DNA from: Archegozetes longisetosus
Lineage: Eukaryota; Arthropoda; Arachnida; Sarcoptiformes; Trhypochthoniidae
Reading direction: 5' to 3'
Length of the DNA stretch: 64,000 bases
NCBI GenBank assembly: GCA_018873245.2
Contig: JAEMBT020000006.1
Location: 3,629,855-3,693,854, forward strand
The position numbers were made by a program, and so were the translations under genes. The stretch's first letter is position 1. The number at the start of each line of letters is the position of its first letter. Below, piece after piece: positions 25,850 to 36,756 of this stretch. Below the pieces are notes generated by a model. The model saw only the letters and a program-made list of their open reading frames with translations, was not told where the DNA came from and made no database searches.

Positions 25850-26745
25850 GAGAAGGTAATCATCCCATTTTTTCGCTTTGCAATTATTTCTAATTTATTT
25901 GTTTGCAAAGTTTCAATAAACGAAATTTCAATATTTGCAAACTATTGTGCCAATGACCCTTGACCTTAAAATCATTGATTTATTGAGTTCAGTTCCAGAA
26001 ACTGTAAAGCTTCGTTCGAGTATTATTATGTAAACTCGTGGCGGCATAAACTTGTCTACTAAAGCTTTCATTTGAAAGCTTGTCTCAAAGAAGTGCACAA
26101 ATAAAATTTTTTTTCTAAAAAGGCATAAGACCAATTTTAACGTAAAGTGTATGAGTCACATAAGAATTTTTTCAATCTCTTCAAGACTTATAATCTCATA
26201 ATCTAATCTTATAGTACAAACCTTTTTCACTCATTATTATTAATTTATTTGTTTTCATGACTTATTTTGATTTCACTTTTCGTACAAAAAACATTATTTT
26301 TGATTTGATTTAATCAATTTGTTCAAACCCTGAATCCAAACTAAGAGATAAGATGTTTGAAAAAGTTTGGAAAAGTAAAAATCATGTCGCAGCTAAAGTT
26401 CAAAACTAAGTTCAGTTTATGGTTGAAATTTTGTTGTTTTTAGAAAAAAGTTTTAATTTGTGCGCTTATTTGAGACAAGCTTTCGTTTTTACAATATAAT
26501 AGACAAATTGATACCGCCACGAGTTTATATTGATTTGAGAGAATGTAATCTGTCTGATCAATGATTGAAGCTTTATCAAATTTCGACCTTATTAACTAAT
26601 ACCAGAATAAAACTTTACAATTATTGAAACCAAATGAGATAAACTAAAGGTCAAAGGTGATAGGTATTAAAATTTTATGAATATTAATATTGTCACTTTT
26701 GAAGCTTTACTATGAGAAAAATTAAAAAATGGGATGACTCTCTTC
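25850..26745. repeat. Inverted repeat with ~290-bp arms
   Basis: Arm 1 (about 25850-26150) reads ATCATCCCATTTTTT ... GTAAACTCGTGGCGGCATAA ... GCTTGTCTCA. Arm 2 (about 26455-26745) is its diverged reverse complement (GAGACAAGCTTTC, TACCGCCACGAGTTTATA, AAAAAATGGGATGA). The ~300-bp middle is not paired. Arm 1 is also similar to 7260-7560, so it derives from the large non-coding unit rather than from a transposon end. Short frames inside it (for example 25928-26134 minus) are incidental. Confidence 0.7.
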
Positions 26746-26794
26746 TGAGTTATATCGAGTAAGCTATATGAACTCTATTAATATTGATCTATAC

Positions 26795-27397
26795 GAGCGT
26801 TTCTCAATCTTATGGTGCGCGATAGAGTTTATGTAGCCGTAGAAAAAGTGCTTATTAGCCATATCAGATCTTTGAAACGTTTTGAGATTTATTTTCCAAA
26901 TTTGAGTATATCTGAGAACGATTCGATTAAATCTCCACTCAATATCAACAGTGAATTGCAGAATCTTAGCATTCAAAATAAAGAAAAATCAGTCGAGATT
27001 CATTGTCATTCAACTCTTAAGTTAAAGTTTACGAGCGTCTCAATTAAAAACTTATGGATCCAACTAGACGAGGAACATAAGGAACTTTCAAAACACTACT
27101 CGTTATCTCCTTCCCTTCCATTCGACTTACTTATATGAAACCGCATTATTTCTACTTTATTTTCAGTCAAAACTATAAATAGAAGTAGACTAAATGTCGA
27201 AAATGGCTTGGGACTATGCTAGACTAATGTCAACCTTAGAATCGATGATTTTTGTAAATCAAGTTATAAACTTCTCATTAATGTATATATTCTCGAATAA
27301 ACTCTTATTATATTTGTTAAAAATTTTAGCTTCAAATGAACTGGAATTATGAGAATTTTTTGGTGGTACTCAATATAAAAAAGGTTAAGAACCGCTG
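26795..27397 (+). mobile_element. hAT element remnant, ~600 bp
   Basis: The left end GAGCGTTTCTCAATCTTA and the reverse complement of the right end (CAGCGGTTCTTAACCTTT) match the CAGCGGTTCTC-type ends common in hAT (Buster/ZBED-like) elements. Flanking octamers ATCTATAC and ATCAACAT agree at 5 of 8 positions, so any target duplication is decayed. Only the C-terminal coding end survives. Confidence 0.7.
26812..27250 (+). pseudogene. hAT (ZBED/Buster-like) transposase C-terminal relic
   Basis: The open part (26812-27138) ends in a segment with the spacing of the hAT C-terminus: F-x-S-x-S-I-K-x-L-W-I-Q-L-x-E-E-x-x-x-L-S followed by LPF. After a frame break the TYLYETA-like and SRLNVENGLGL-like segments continue to about 27250. 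N-terminal BED finger and catalytic residues are absent. Dead fragment of a transposase. Confidence 0.65.
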
Positions 27398-27807
27398 ATC
27401 AACATCATAATATTTTTAGCGTGGCTTGAAATTCATTACAGCATTCTGTAAAGTAGATCACTAGTAGGGATGCCAACTCTCTAGCTTTCAGACCCCCTAT
27501 CCAGTCTCCAGCTTTAAGATACCCTCTCTAGTCTCCAGCTTGACCCTTAAGCTGGAGACTGTAATCTCCAGACTTTCTTTAACCTATAAAAATATTCTAA
27601 ATATCGAGTGATTTAGTAGAATGAAAGTAAAATCAATTTTGATTCACGAAATTTCAACTTAATACGTGGGGACTTTCGCATGCGAGCTAAACTTAAACTT
27701 AATACCATTTTAATCCTTCAAAACTTAGCTCTAAAACCAGTACAATAAATCAATATACGCTCACTGACATTGATATTCTGATAAGTATTAAGCTACTATT
27801 GATTTAA

Positions 27808-28311
27808 CCCTACACTGCATAGTGTAGCAGATGCTACACTACGATCTTAGTCCATTATCTCAATATGACAACATTTACTAGAAATAATGCATATCGTAGC
27901 TGATGTGCAACAAAGCTTTTAAGATTATATAGTTTCGTTATTTATATAGATATCACAGTTATCAAGAAAAATAGACATTTATCATTTCTTATTGTGTAAA
28001 TGAACAAGGTACTATATATCAACAATTAAAAATTTTCTAAATTAGACATATTTTTCATATTTCTGTCAAAAATTGATAATTTTTGAGTTAAAGGTATGTA
28101 GAACAATCAATAATATCAAAGAAAAGCCCCTTTCCTCAAAGTGATAGTAAATTACAAGAACTCGTAAGTTGAAGATCAGCCACATTTCAAACAAGTTTTT
28201 TCACATAATCCTATCATTATAGCTTTTTCAATGATTTTTCCAAAATATATGCTCCCGATAGTGTCTGATGCTAAATTTTCATTGAAAAATAAAAAATCAC
28301 GCAGTGTAGGG
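27808..28311. mobile_element. piggyBac-type MITE nested in the hAT element
   Basis: Bounded by TTAA on both sides (27804-27807, 28312-28315) with terminal inverted repeats CCCTACACTGC / GCAGTGTAGGG. TTAA target duplication with CCC ends is the hallmark of piggyBac elements. The 504-bp interior has no transposase. Being inside the hAT, it arrived later. Confidence 0.75.
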
Positions 28312-28420
28312 TTAAATAAACATATTCACACTCATTTAGTTTAGTTTATATTTAATTTCACTGTGAATCAAAAGGAAATGATTTTTTCAAACTGATATTC
28401 AGCGTAATGAAAAATCTATG

Positions 28421-28590
28421 AACAGATGAAAGGAATCGCCTAACTGTACCTCAAGTCAAAGCTGAACTATGCATAAAATTTAATTATTCTGAGTTGTACG
28501 GAGTTTTTATGACCACGTATCAAGGACCGTGAATTAAAAGAAGCAACTAAATCAGGAAAGAAATATGATTTTAAAATTGAATATAATATT
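28421..28590 (+). pseudogene. hAT transposase C-terminal relic
   Basis: One frame reads D-ERNRLTVPQVKAELCIKFNYS then, after a one-base shift, a KEATKSGKKYDFK-type end. This is the hAT dimerisation tail. It belongs to the element at 27465-28688 and has no catalytic part. Confidence 0.65.
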
Positions 28591-28864
28591 GATTGTATAA
28601 CTATGTGCTCAAATAAAAACTTTGTATATAAGGATCCCCTTTAATATTTTTTATTCAGCTTTTAGGCTGAGAGGTGTTGATATCCCTAATCACTAGTTTT
28701 TGACAAAGATCCTAGGATTGATGTGTAACTAAAACTGTATTTACAGAATTTGACTAAAAGCTCTTATTATTTAACAGTAGAATTTAGTTATTTCCTCATA
28801 CTTATTCTGAGTTAGCTCATCGAAAAACTGTAATCCTATTCCTTACATCTCTTAAAAATTTATT

Positions 28865-29293
28865 AACGTATAAGTGCGTTTTATATACGCGCGTATTTAA
28901 GGTGAAACTACTCTACTTTTTGGCGCAAAGTTCACCTTAAATACGTGCGTATTTAAGCCTCATAAAGTGAGGTCAGCTCCAAAAGTCAGTTTCACTTTAA
29001 ACACACACTTTTCATGACACATTATTAGCACATGTTTTAAACACAAACATGTCATAAACATGTCATAAGCATATGTAATTGAAACGAATTGTGATGCTTT
29101 TGTTTAATAAAACTTAACATCTAATTATCGACCATTAAGTTAAAACAAATTCAATTAAAATCCTTATTCCTCAAAATAACATAAAGTGCCTCAAAGTAAT
29201 ACAAAAAATTATATGTCAACTAGTGCGTATTTAAAGCGAAGTTATTAGTGTTTCACCTTAAATACGTGCGTATTTAAGGCGCACTTATACGTT
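28865..29293. mobile_element. MITE with ~50-bp terminal inverted repeats
   Basis: Left end AACGTATAAGTGCG ... GCGTATTTAAGGTGAAAC and the right end are reverse complements over about 50 bp. The GTATTTAAGGTGAA module recurs internally (about 28928-28955), suggesting tandem or nested ends. Length 429 bp; no coding capacity; superfamily not assigned because no target duplication is clear. Confidence 0.75.
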
Positions 29294-29317
29294 ATAAGTC
29301 TGTTTCACCCTAATAAT

Positions 29318-29924
29318 TAGTGTTCAGCATCAGCTCAGCTCAAAGTACTTCTGAACTGGTGAGATCAGCTCAGCTCACAGCTCAAGCTCACTACACTGAG
29401 CTGCCAGCTCAGCACAGGTCAACTCAATAAGTAATAGTCTATGGAACTTATTAGAGTTTACTATTCTATCCAAATAGAAATTTGATACTGTCAATGAAAT
29501 ATCTATAAACGATATGCTGTCTAGTCTGATGAAGTTTAGTTTAAATTAAATATTTTGCAATAATAGCCCATATAAAACGATTTAAAAATGTTTTAACTTT
29601 AAGATAGAGTTAAATATTCTATAATTTATTTCAAAAGAAGTTTAGTGTGATTGAATTCAATGCTTAAGTACTTTGATTCAGAATAAATACTAATTTAATG
29701 ATTTAATATTTTTAATCATCAATAATTTTAAACAAGATATGATTGAAATCTAGATCATTTAAAACTCTTAGACTAAAATTTCTTACTTTGTAACTATTTT
29801 CCAGTATTTATAATAAATATTAAAACGTTTCGCAAAAAAAATTTGAATTTATCAGACTAAATCAAATCAGTCCGGCTCGCAGTTCAGCCCAAGCTCAGTG
29901 TAACTAGGCTGATGTCTATCACTG
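29318..29924. mobile_element. hAT-like MITE
   Basis: The left end TAGTGTTCAGCATCAGC and the reverse complement of the right end (CAGTGATAGACATCAGC) are similar, and the flanking octamers CTAATAAT and ATAATAAT match at 7 of 8. Left subterminal AGCTCAGCTCA repeats. 607 bp, no coding region. Confidence 0.7.
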
Positions 29925-30598
29925 ATAATAATGGGATCAAAACAAATCTTAAAATGAAATGAAAATATACAAAGCCACCACTTTGAAAATATTTAACTAA
30001 CTCATGAAAAAATGACATTTTATACTTAAAAAATTGCTTGAATTTTCTTTTAATTCGAATCTAAATTATCTTACCCCACAATAAGTTTTCACAAAATATA
30101 AACTTTTTAAAATTATTTAATTCGGATATTTAAAAAGCGACAGTAAAGCATATCAAGCCAATAAAGTAACTTTAGTTTGGTTGCAATGTTTTATTTAATT
30201 TACTTCACTTCATTCAAGTTATATTAACTTTAAGTATTTGTTTGCATCATGATTAAAGCATTTGTTTCCATAAAAATACCGCTAAAATAAATATTCTATG
30301 ACATTCTTATCAGAGAGATATTGTATCGACATAAAAATAAGTTGGTATATGAGTCAAACTTAACAATTCAGGTCTTCGTTGATTAATTTTTATTATAAAG
30401 ATTTCACTTTTTATAACATTTACGAGTCATAAAAGTGCGCTGCGTTTAAATACTTTCAATACTATCGTTTTAGTAGAAATACTCATTCGCATTGTTTAAT
30501 ATTTTGAAAAACACATTATAATTAAGTTTTTGATTCATAAGTTCGTTTTTAAAAAGTTTTGATATATCTTTCATTTTAGTTTAATTCCATCAATAACA
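29925..30598. other. AT-rich upstream region of sulfotransferase A
   Basis: No gene seen. The last ~120 bases before the ATG (from about 30480) are similar to the upstream sequence of sulfotransferase B, marking the edge of the shared duplication. Confidence 0.45.
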
Positions 30599-31875
30599 AT
30601 GAGGAATAAGATTGCTTTCCGGAATTTAGTGATAATATTTGGGTTTCTTATGTTTGTTTTTATATTCAAAACAAGAATTCCTTTGTTGCAAAATCCAAAA
30701 GTTCATATTTACTGGTTCAATTCGGAGATCAGCAATTTAATTTACAATATATCTGCGAATAATGAAAGTATGCTATCTAAATAATATTACATAACAATTT
30801 CAATTATTCAAAATAAAATCTATCAATAAATCGTTTGTTAACATATTAATTTCTTGTAGATCAAACAAAGCACTCAGAAATATTGAATGAGAAAAATCAA
30901 CAAAGTTTAGAGAATTCCATCATCAGCCGAAGTGCAGATATGACAAATTTTAACAATCATCAATCAAAAATGGACACATTGTTAAGAAAAAATGAAATAT
31001 CAGTAAACTCTTCCGTTCCCAGAGTACTAATAATAACTTATTTTCGTTCCGGATCATCAATTTTGGGTGATTTATTGCAGGTGGATGATGAAACATTTTA
31101 TTCATTCGAACCATTACACTACATGTCAAATGGCACTCGTATAACAGATGATAGAATCCAAGAAGCTTCTAACCTGATTAATGATTTATTTCATTGTGAA
31201 TTCAAAAATTTAACATATTATATTAAATGGATAAATAAACAAACTTGGCTTTTGAAATGGAATAAGTATGTGTGGAGTATTTGTAAAAATCAAAGAGCCC
31301 TTTGTTATAGTCCTGATGTACTCCAGAATATGTGCAAAAGTTCTAAATTACAAGTAATCAAAATAACAAGACTACATATGAGACACTTGGAGACTCTTAT
31401 ACCTAAATTGAATGATTTAAATGTACACGTTATTTATAATATTCGTGATCCTCGTGGAATAATTAACTCTCGTAAAGCACTTGATTGGGGTTCAGATCAA
31501 TCTCAATGTGTGAATATAGATAATTTATGTTCAGAAATGAGAGAAGATTTCAATTATTTTCAGAGATATCAGATTGAATATCCTGAAAAGTTTACAATGA
31601 TCAATTATGAAAGTTTTTCAGCTAATCCATTCGTTGAAGCTCAATCGATTTATAATAGAATTGGTATTCCGTTTACTTTGGAAGTAAGAAAGTTTTTAGA
31701 AACTCATACAAATGCATCCCCTAGTGATTATAGAAATTTTAAAGCACATGAAACTATCAGAAACTCTAAAAAGATTGCTAATAAATGGATGCAAACCATG
31801 AGTCGATATGATATTTCTTATGCTCAAAATGTTTGTGGAGATATGTTGAATATTTTTGGGTACAAATTTATATAG
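30599..31875 (+). CDS. Carbohydrate sulfotransferase (CHST-like), copy A
   Basis: Two exons: 30599-30767 and 30860-31875, with a 92-bp GTATGC...TTCTTGTAG intron in phase 1; 394 residues. Residues about 7-24 form one hydrophobic segment after a short basic N-terminus, so a type II Golgi membrane protein is expected, with a stem encoded by the rest of exon 1 and the start of exon 2. The luminal domain carries the 5'-phosphosulfate-binding motif TYFRSGSSILGDLL (RSGSS at 119-123) and the 3'-phosphate-binding motif IRDPRGIINSR (RDPRG at 252-256, Ser260), both typical of GlcNAc/Gal/GalNAc 6-O sulfotransferases that use PAPS. The precise acceptor sugar cannot be told. Exon 2 alone has no ATG until residue 84, so the splice is needed for the membrane anchor. 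No premature stop; likely functional. About 90-96% identical to copy B at 49425-50707 depending on region. Confidence 0.88.
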
Positions 31876-32141
31876 AAGAGAAACTCAACGGTATTAATGC
31901 GGTTTACGAACACAACATGTCTATTGTCACTTTATCTTCAATTTCAAAACTTCATTTTATGAAAGCTTGAGAAAATCTAAATGTATCGAACTGTAAAGGA
32001 AATATAAATTTACCATAATCTTATGAAATGAGTTTTTAGTTAATGTATATTCTATAACTGTTATATTTGTCAAATGAAAATTTATCTGTAAAATTTCTCG
32101 AACTTTCATTTAATTTATTTGAAGAACGGATTCATAAAATG

Positions 32142-32147
32142 AATAAA
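32142..32147 (+). promoter_or_regulatory. Polyadenylation signal AATAAA of sulfotransferase A
   Basis: AATAAA about 270 bp after the stop, conserved at the matching place of copy B (49153-49158, minus strand). Confidence 0.5.
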
Positions 32148-32870
32148 GAATTGAAAAATCAATTTACATTTGGACGATATTATTTACATGAATATATAAA
32201 TTAAGTATTTAATTATGTTTTCATAACTACTGTGATTCATTGAGAAACTATGACATCGCAAGTCGTCGTTCTTCTGCACACGTATGTCACAGCAGCGGAA
32301 AGCACATGAGAGTAAATTGAAATTTGCATTTTTAAAATTATCTTAAATTTAAATCGCACCGAAATTCCATATAATTGAATCTACTCTATTAGAGTTCGCT
32401 TTGAGGTTAAACTTAATTTTTTTTCTTTTATTGACAGACAAATACTCTCTAATTAATCACATAAACTTACATCAAACAGTCCAATTTTTGTTATCTTAAC
32501 TTTGTTTCTTCGAACAGTCTGCAATATGTTAATAAAAAAGTCTTATTTTTTACTTAAAATTTGTTAACCGGTCAATAGTCTATTCTTACTTACCATAACA
32601 TTAAAACATATCGAGTACAACAAAAAGGGTTATTTTGCTGTTGAAAAGACTTGTAAATAATAAAACGCTTCAAGTTAAGATAAAAACATTCTAAATATAT
32701 GTAGTTTTTGAATGAACGATCACAAGAAATTGATCAGAGTTCTAGTTATTCGATAGGCTAGATGGATTGAACTATTACAACATACAATGAACCAGCAGAT
32801 ATTGTCAATGGAATTTAAATATTTCAGAAATACTACTGGTTTGATAACTTTCATGATGTTTAGTTGTCTT

Positions 32871-33038
32871 TTTTTATTTCTCAGAAAACTTCGAAATGGC
32901 TAATTTCGTATTGACTAAACCCTATTTCTATCTCTATTGGCGGATTTGAATCCCCTTTTCATTTGAATGAATACAATAAATGTAATAAATTGTAGGTTTA
33001 GTAGATTTAATTGGTAATCGTCTTGTATACTATTGCAC

Positions 33039-33092
<54 letters not shown>

Positions 33093-33674
33093 GTTAATCT
33101 AATCTGTCAGTGTTTGTTAATATCTTTCCTTTAGGATTTAAGCCTCACATTTTAGAGTATTATTAAAAGTAGGGCAGGGCATTTCATTCAAATACATGTA
33201 TTCCATGTTAACTCCAATCGTATGCAAATTAAAAATTCTATCCGAATCATTAAATAAACTTCAAAATGATGTAACTTTAAATTTACATAAAATAGATATT
33301 TTAATAAAATTTTTAAATACATACATATTCTTCAATTTTCTATAATTTTCACATATTTAGTCACATTTGACAATATCAGAGTTCGCTTATTAATTCACTT
33401 TAGGTACAAAAAAAGTTCAAATAGGTGACATTTTTTTCATTGAATAAAATTAAATATCTTTAAAAATTGCTATGAACTAATTCCCATGACTGTTAAATTT
33501 AAAGATTTCTGCCTTACTTCGAAAATGAGTAGTAAACACTAGACACTTTAGTTTGCATTAAACCTTAGTCCACAAAAGAAAGTTAAAGTAAACTATTGTG
33601 AGGCATAATATTGTGTTTAAAGTATTCAAAATTGTGAAATTAAACTTAATTAAAATCTTTTGAATTAATTAAAA
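32871..33674. other. AT-rich spacer with a microsatellite, no gene seen
   Basis: No coding region. Contains the (AAT)n microsatellite at 33039-33092. The right part probably includes the 5' end of the following hAT element, but its terminal repeat was not found. Confidence 0.4.
33039..33092 (+). repeat. (AAT)n microsatellite
   Basis: About 18 uninterrupted trinucleotide units. Confidence 0.95.
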
Positions 33675-34620
33675 ATGGGAAAACCTAAAGTTTCATTAAA
33701 TGCCCAACTGAATAATTATGTACGTGAATTTGGAAAAAATGTGCTTTCAACAGATGGAAAAGTTTTATTTTGTCTAACATGTGATAAGCCACTGAACAAA
33801 GCAAAAAAACCTATTATAAAATTTCAAGTCAAACAACATCTCGAGACGAATATTCATCAAAAGCAATCAGAAAAACAAATAGAGATGAACAAAAAGAAGC
33901 AGGCATTCATTGATTTAGAGGAACACACTTCAAACACATGAGTATTTATTACAGAATTTTGTACTGCTTTGGTTTCAGCTGATATCCCATTCCATAAGTT
34001 GTCAAATCCTTTACTTAAAGCACTCATCGAAAAATACACGAATAAAATCATTCCAAATGTAAAAAGTTTGAGACAAACATACCTTCCGCTATGCTATGGA
34101 AAAATAATTTCTCATATAAAGGAAGAATTATTTGATAAAAAAATTTGGATAAGTATTGATGAGACCACAGACAGCACAGGAAGAAGTATAGGTAATGTGA
34201 TAGTTGGCTCACTTGATGGTAGAGATACAAAATCATATTTAATAATTGTGAAGTTCTTGTCGAATGTAACGCTACTTATATTGCCAGACTTTTCAATGAT
34301 TCACTCAAAATTTTATGGCCTGATTCTGTACAATACGACAATGTTTTGCTATTTTTAACTGATGCAGCTCCATATATGATTAGCGCCGGAAAAGTTTAAA
34401 ATGTTCATTTTCAAAAATGATTCATTTTACTTGTATGGCTCACTCACTCAATCGTGTGGCTGAAATTGTCCGTTTCTCATACAATGATGTGGACACATTG
34501 ATTTCAAATTTTAAAAAAGTCTTTTTAAAGGCTCCAAATAGAGTTGAAATGTTACAAGAGTTATATTCGAATCTAACACGTTAGGGACCTGGTTAGAGGC
34601 CGTAGAATATTACAAAGATG

Positions 34621-36354
34621 GGTAAGTCCTAGTTTAGTCCGATCAGCCGCTTCCCGACATCCCACCCCCATGTGTGATACATCGTTGGATTCAGCTCATC
34701 AATACGAGTAATTTGATACCACATTTGACCATGTCCCACCCGAACCTGACCACTTCTGGCCAACTCCCGACGGGAGTGGCCAATCCCCGCAAGTCATATA
34801 TCGTGGAATTCAGCTCAAAGAACTGAACAATTTGATACCCCTATTGACCATGTTTGGTCATAAATAACGTCAAAAATCACGATAGACCTATCAACTGGGT
34901 TCAGTGATCATAAAGTGTGACCAAAATATTTTGTATCAATCAAATAGAGAATAAGCTTTAAGTATCAATACAAAACGTGTGCACTGAGCAGAATTGCAAA
35001 AAAGTATTGGCCCATTAAAACGGACCTGGTTTGAACATTCTCACATAGCTTTCACTCAAGGTTTACACATAATTCTTTGTTATTTAGCGAGTCTTAAACA
35101 TAAGCAGGCAGTTATAGAATCAAAAATTGATAAAAATACTTTTACTAATTAGTTCAGTTATTTGCGTGAAGTTCAAATGATAGTTGTTTCTCAGCCTAGA
35201 AAAATTTGAGGTATATATGAGACAGAACTTGAGGAGAAAGGAAATGATCTAGGTGAAAAATTAAAAAAGAGAAAGGTTAAGCAAATTGTTTCAGATTTTT
35301 TTGAGGTCGATGAATCTCAGATTTGTCATAGAAAGTACAATAGGGGTAGACTTTATAACTCTGAATCTCAAAGATTATGGATAGTAGGGGGCGTTTGTAG
35401 GAGAACAAGGCAGGCCTTTATAGTTAGGGTACCGAATAGAAAAATTAATGTAATAGATTATATATTAGAAATCAGAATAGAATTAGGTTCAATTCTAGTA
35501 ACAGATTGCGAAAGAGTCTATACCAATGTCAAAAATAGGTTAGGAATTGATCATTATTCAGTCAACCATAAGCTTCATTTTGTGGACCCTAATAATAGCG
35601 AAATGAATACAAATATGATTGAGTCTAGATGGGCGGCAATGAAAAATAGAATTAAATCATATAAAAATAAATTTCGTAGAATCATGCATTGCTCAGCATT
35701 TATATGAATTTGAATATTTATATGATTTAAAAGAAAAATTTAGTTATGGGAAATTTTTTCAAAAATTGGTTTCAGATATAGTAAGTTTATCCAGGCCCCA
35801 ATGATAATATAGCCCAATTAGAACTAGTTGAAGATGATTGGGACCGAATAGTGGATTGGTAAATTTTTTCATTTATTTACTATATAATTCAAAATTCCAA
35901 AAAAAGAATAAAAATACAATTCAAAAAATAAATTCATATGTAAATAGTTCATTAAGTGTTTGTCTGCGTCTATGTATATGTTTGTCCTGTGTTTTGGAGA
36001 TCAAGTCAAGCCACACCTCCACGTTGGTGATCTCTGGGTTCGGCTGAGTGGCCTCTGCACAGAATATTCATTGAACCCAGTTAATATGTTTATCGTGATT
36101 TTTGACGTTATTTATGACCAAACATGATCAATAGTGATATCAAGTTGTTCAGTTTGGCGAGCTGAATTCAACGATATACGACTTGCGGGGATTGGCTACT
36201 CCCATCGGGAGTTGGCCAGAAGTGGTCAGGTTCAGATGGGACATGGTCAAATGTGGTATCAAATTACTCGTATTGATGAGCTGAGTCCAACGATTTATTA
36301 CACATGGGGGTGGGATGTCGGGAAGTGGCCGATCGGACTAAACTAGGATTTACC
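34621..36354 (+). mobile_element. Merlin (IS1016-like) element with ~300-bp terminal inverted repeats
   Basis: Left arm 34621-34920 (GGTAAGTCCTAGTTTAGTCC...) and right arm 36055-36354 (...GGACTAAACTAGGATTTACC) are reverse complements over about 300 bp and markedly GC-richer than the genome. The interior encodes an ISXO2-like transposase remnant. It interrupts the hAT gene at the YYKDG position. Flanking octamers do not match, so the target duplication is lost or the insertion was followed by deletion. Frames at 35838-36047 and 36134-36346 lie in the arm and are not genes. Confidence 0.8.
35210..35707 (+). pseudogene. ISXO2-like (Merlin) DDE transposase fragment
   Basis: 165 codons open from 35210, preceded by TGA and lacking a usable ATG. 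Motifs in order: DESQICHRKYNRGR (first catalytic Asp), WIVGGVCRRTRQAF, GSILVTDCERVY (second Asp), YSVNHKLHFVDP, TNMIESRWAAMKNR (catalytic Glu). This is the DDE core of the ISXO2-like/Merlin superfamily. The N-terminal zinc-ribbon part is missing or scrambled, so the protein is likely non-functional, though the catalytic triad itself is intact. Confidence 0.8.
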
Positions 36355-36756
36355 CTCTACAATTACTGGACTCGAATCTAATGAACTGTCTGTAAATGAA
36401 GCTCTCTTAGAGGTTGAAAAAGTTAAACACAATTTATACAAAGCTAATGGGCCTATTGGAAAAAAGTAAAAGAAAAATTCAACAATGTTTTGAAAAAAAA
36501 TCCTGGTTTCAAAGCTATCTCAACTATTGATAAAATTCTAAAAGGAGAAGAATTATCGATGGATGAAATTGAGATACAGAAAAATTATGAAGCTCAAAAA
36601 ATAGCCAGTTTCAAGTTTGCACGTATAACCTCCTGTGATGTTGAGAGAAGTTTTTCAGTATAAAAATCAATTCTATCTGATAATCGTAAAAGCTTCATAT
36701 TTAGCAATTTAAAAATGTATTTTGTGATGCACTGCAACTCAGATTTACTTAAATAA

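Larger units (their letters stand above)
27465..28688 (+). mobile_element. hAT element, perfect 8-bp target duplication
   Basis: Flanked on both sides by ATCACTAG (27457-27464 and 28689-28696). Terminal repeats are TAGGGATGCCAACTCTC on the left and, as reverse complement of the right end, TAGGGATATCAACACCTCTC. Length 1,224 bp, of which 27808-28311 is a later nested insertion. The subterminal region carries several CCAGCTT/AGCTGGAGACT repeats. Non-autonomous; a transposase C-terminal relic is kept near the right end. Confidence 0.85.
30480..32870 (+). repeat. Inverted segmental duplication, arm A
   Basis: Colinear in reverse with 48000-50830, including the sulfotransferase gene, 3' flank, and non-coding sequence to about 32870 (TTTGATAACT landmark). 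From 31230 to about 32180 identity is near 99%; outside it is roughly 80-88%. Arm B has an extra 469-bp MITE (48631-49099) that is absent here. Confidence 0.85.
33675..36756 (+). pseudogene. hAT transposase (CGGBP1-like), broken by a Merlin insertion
   Basis: 5' part 33675-34620: MGKPKVSLNAQLNNYVREFG start, a C-x2-C...H-x4-H zinc-finger-like segment (FCLTCDKP ... KQHLETNIHQK), then after a stop at 33941 and frame changes DIPFHKL, ISIDETTDSTGR (first catalytic Asp region), CMAHSLNRVAEIVR, and GTWLEAVEYYKDG. The frame is then cut at 34620 by a 1.7-kb Merlin element and resumes after 36354: KNPGFKAI, then ITSCDVERSFSV, a TAA stop, SILSDNR, ending at 36756. VERSFS is the hAT dimerisation hallmark. 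Several stops and shifts show it is dead. Same broad family as the better preserved hAT at 44796-46729, but clearly a different lineage. Confidence 0.85.

Noticed and set aside
36134..36346. 70-codon frame at the right arm of the Merlin element
   Set aside because: Its partner arm at 34621-34920 does not code; explained by the terminal inverted repeat.
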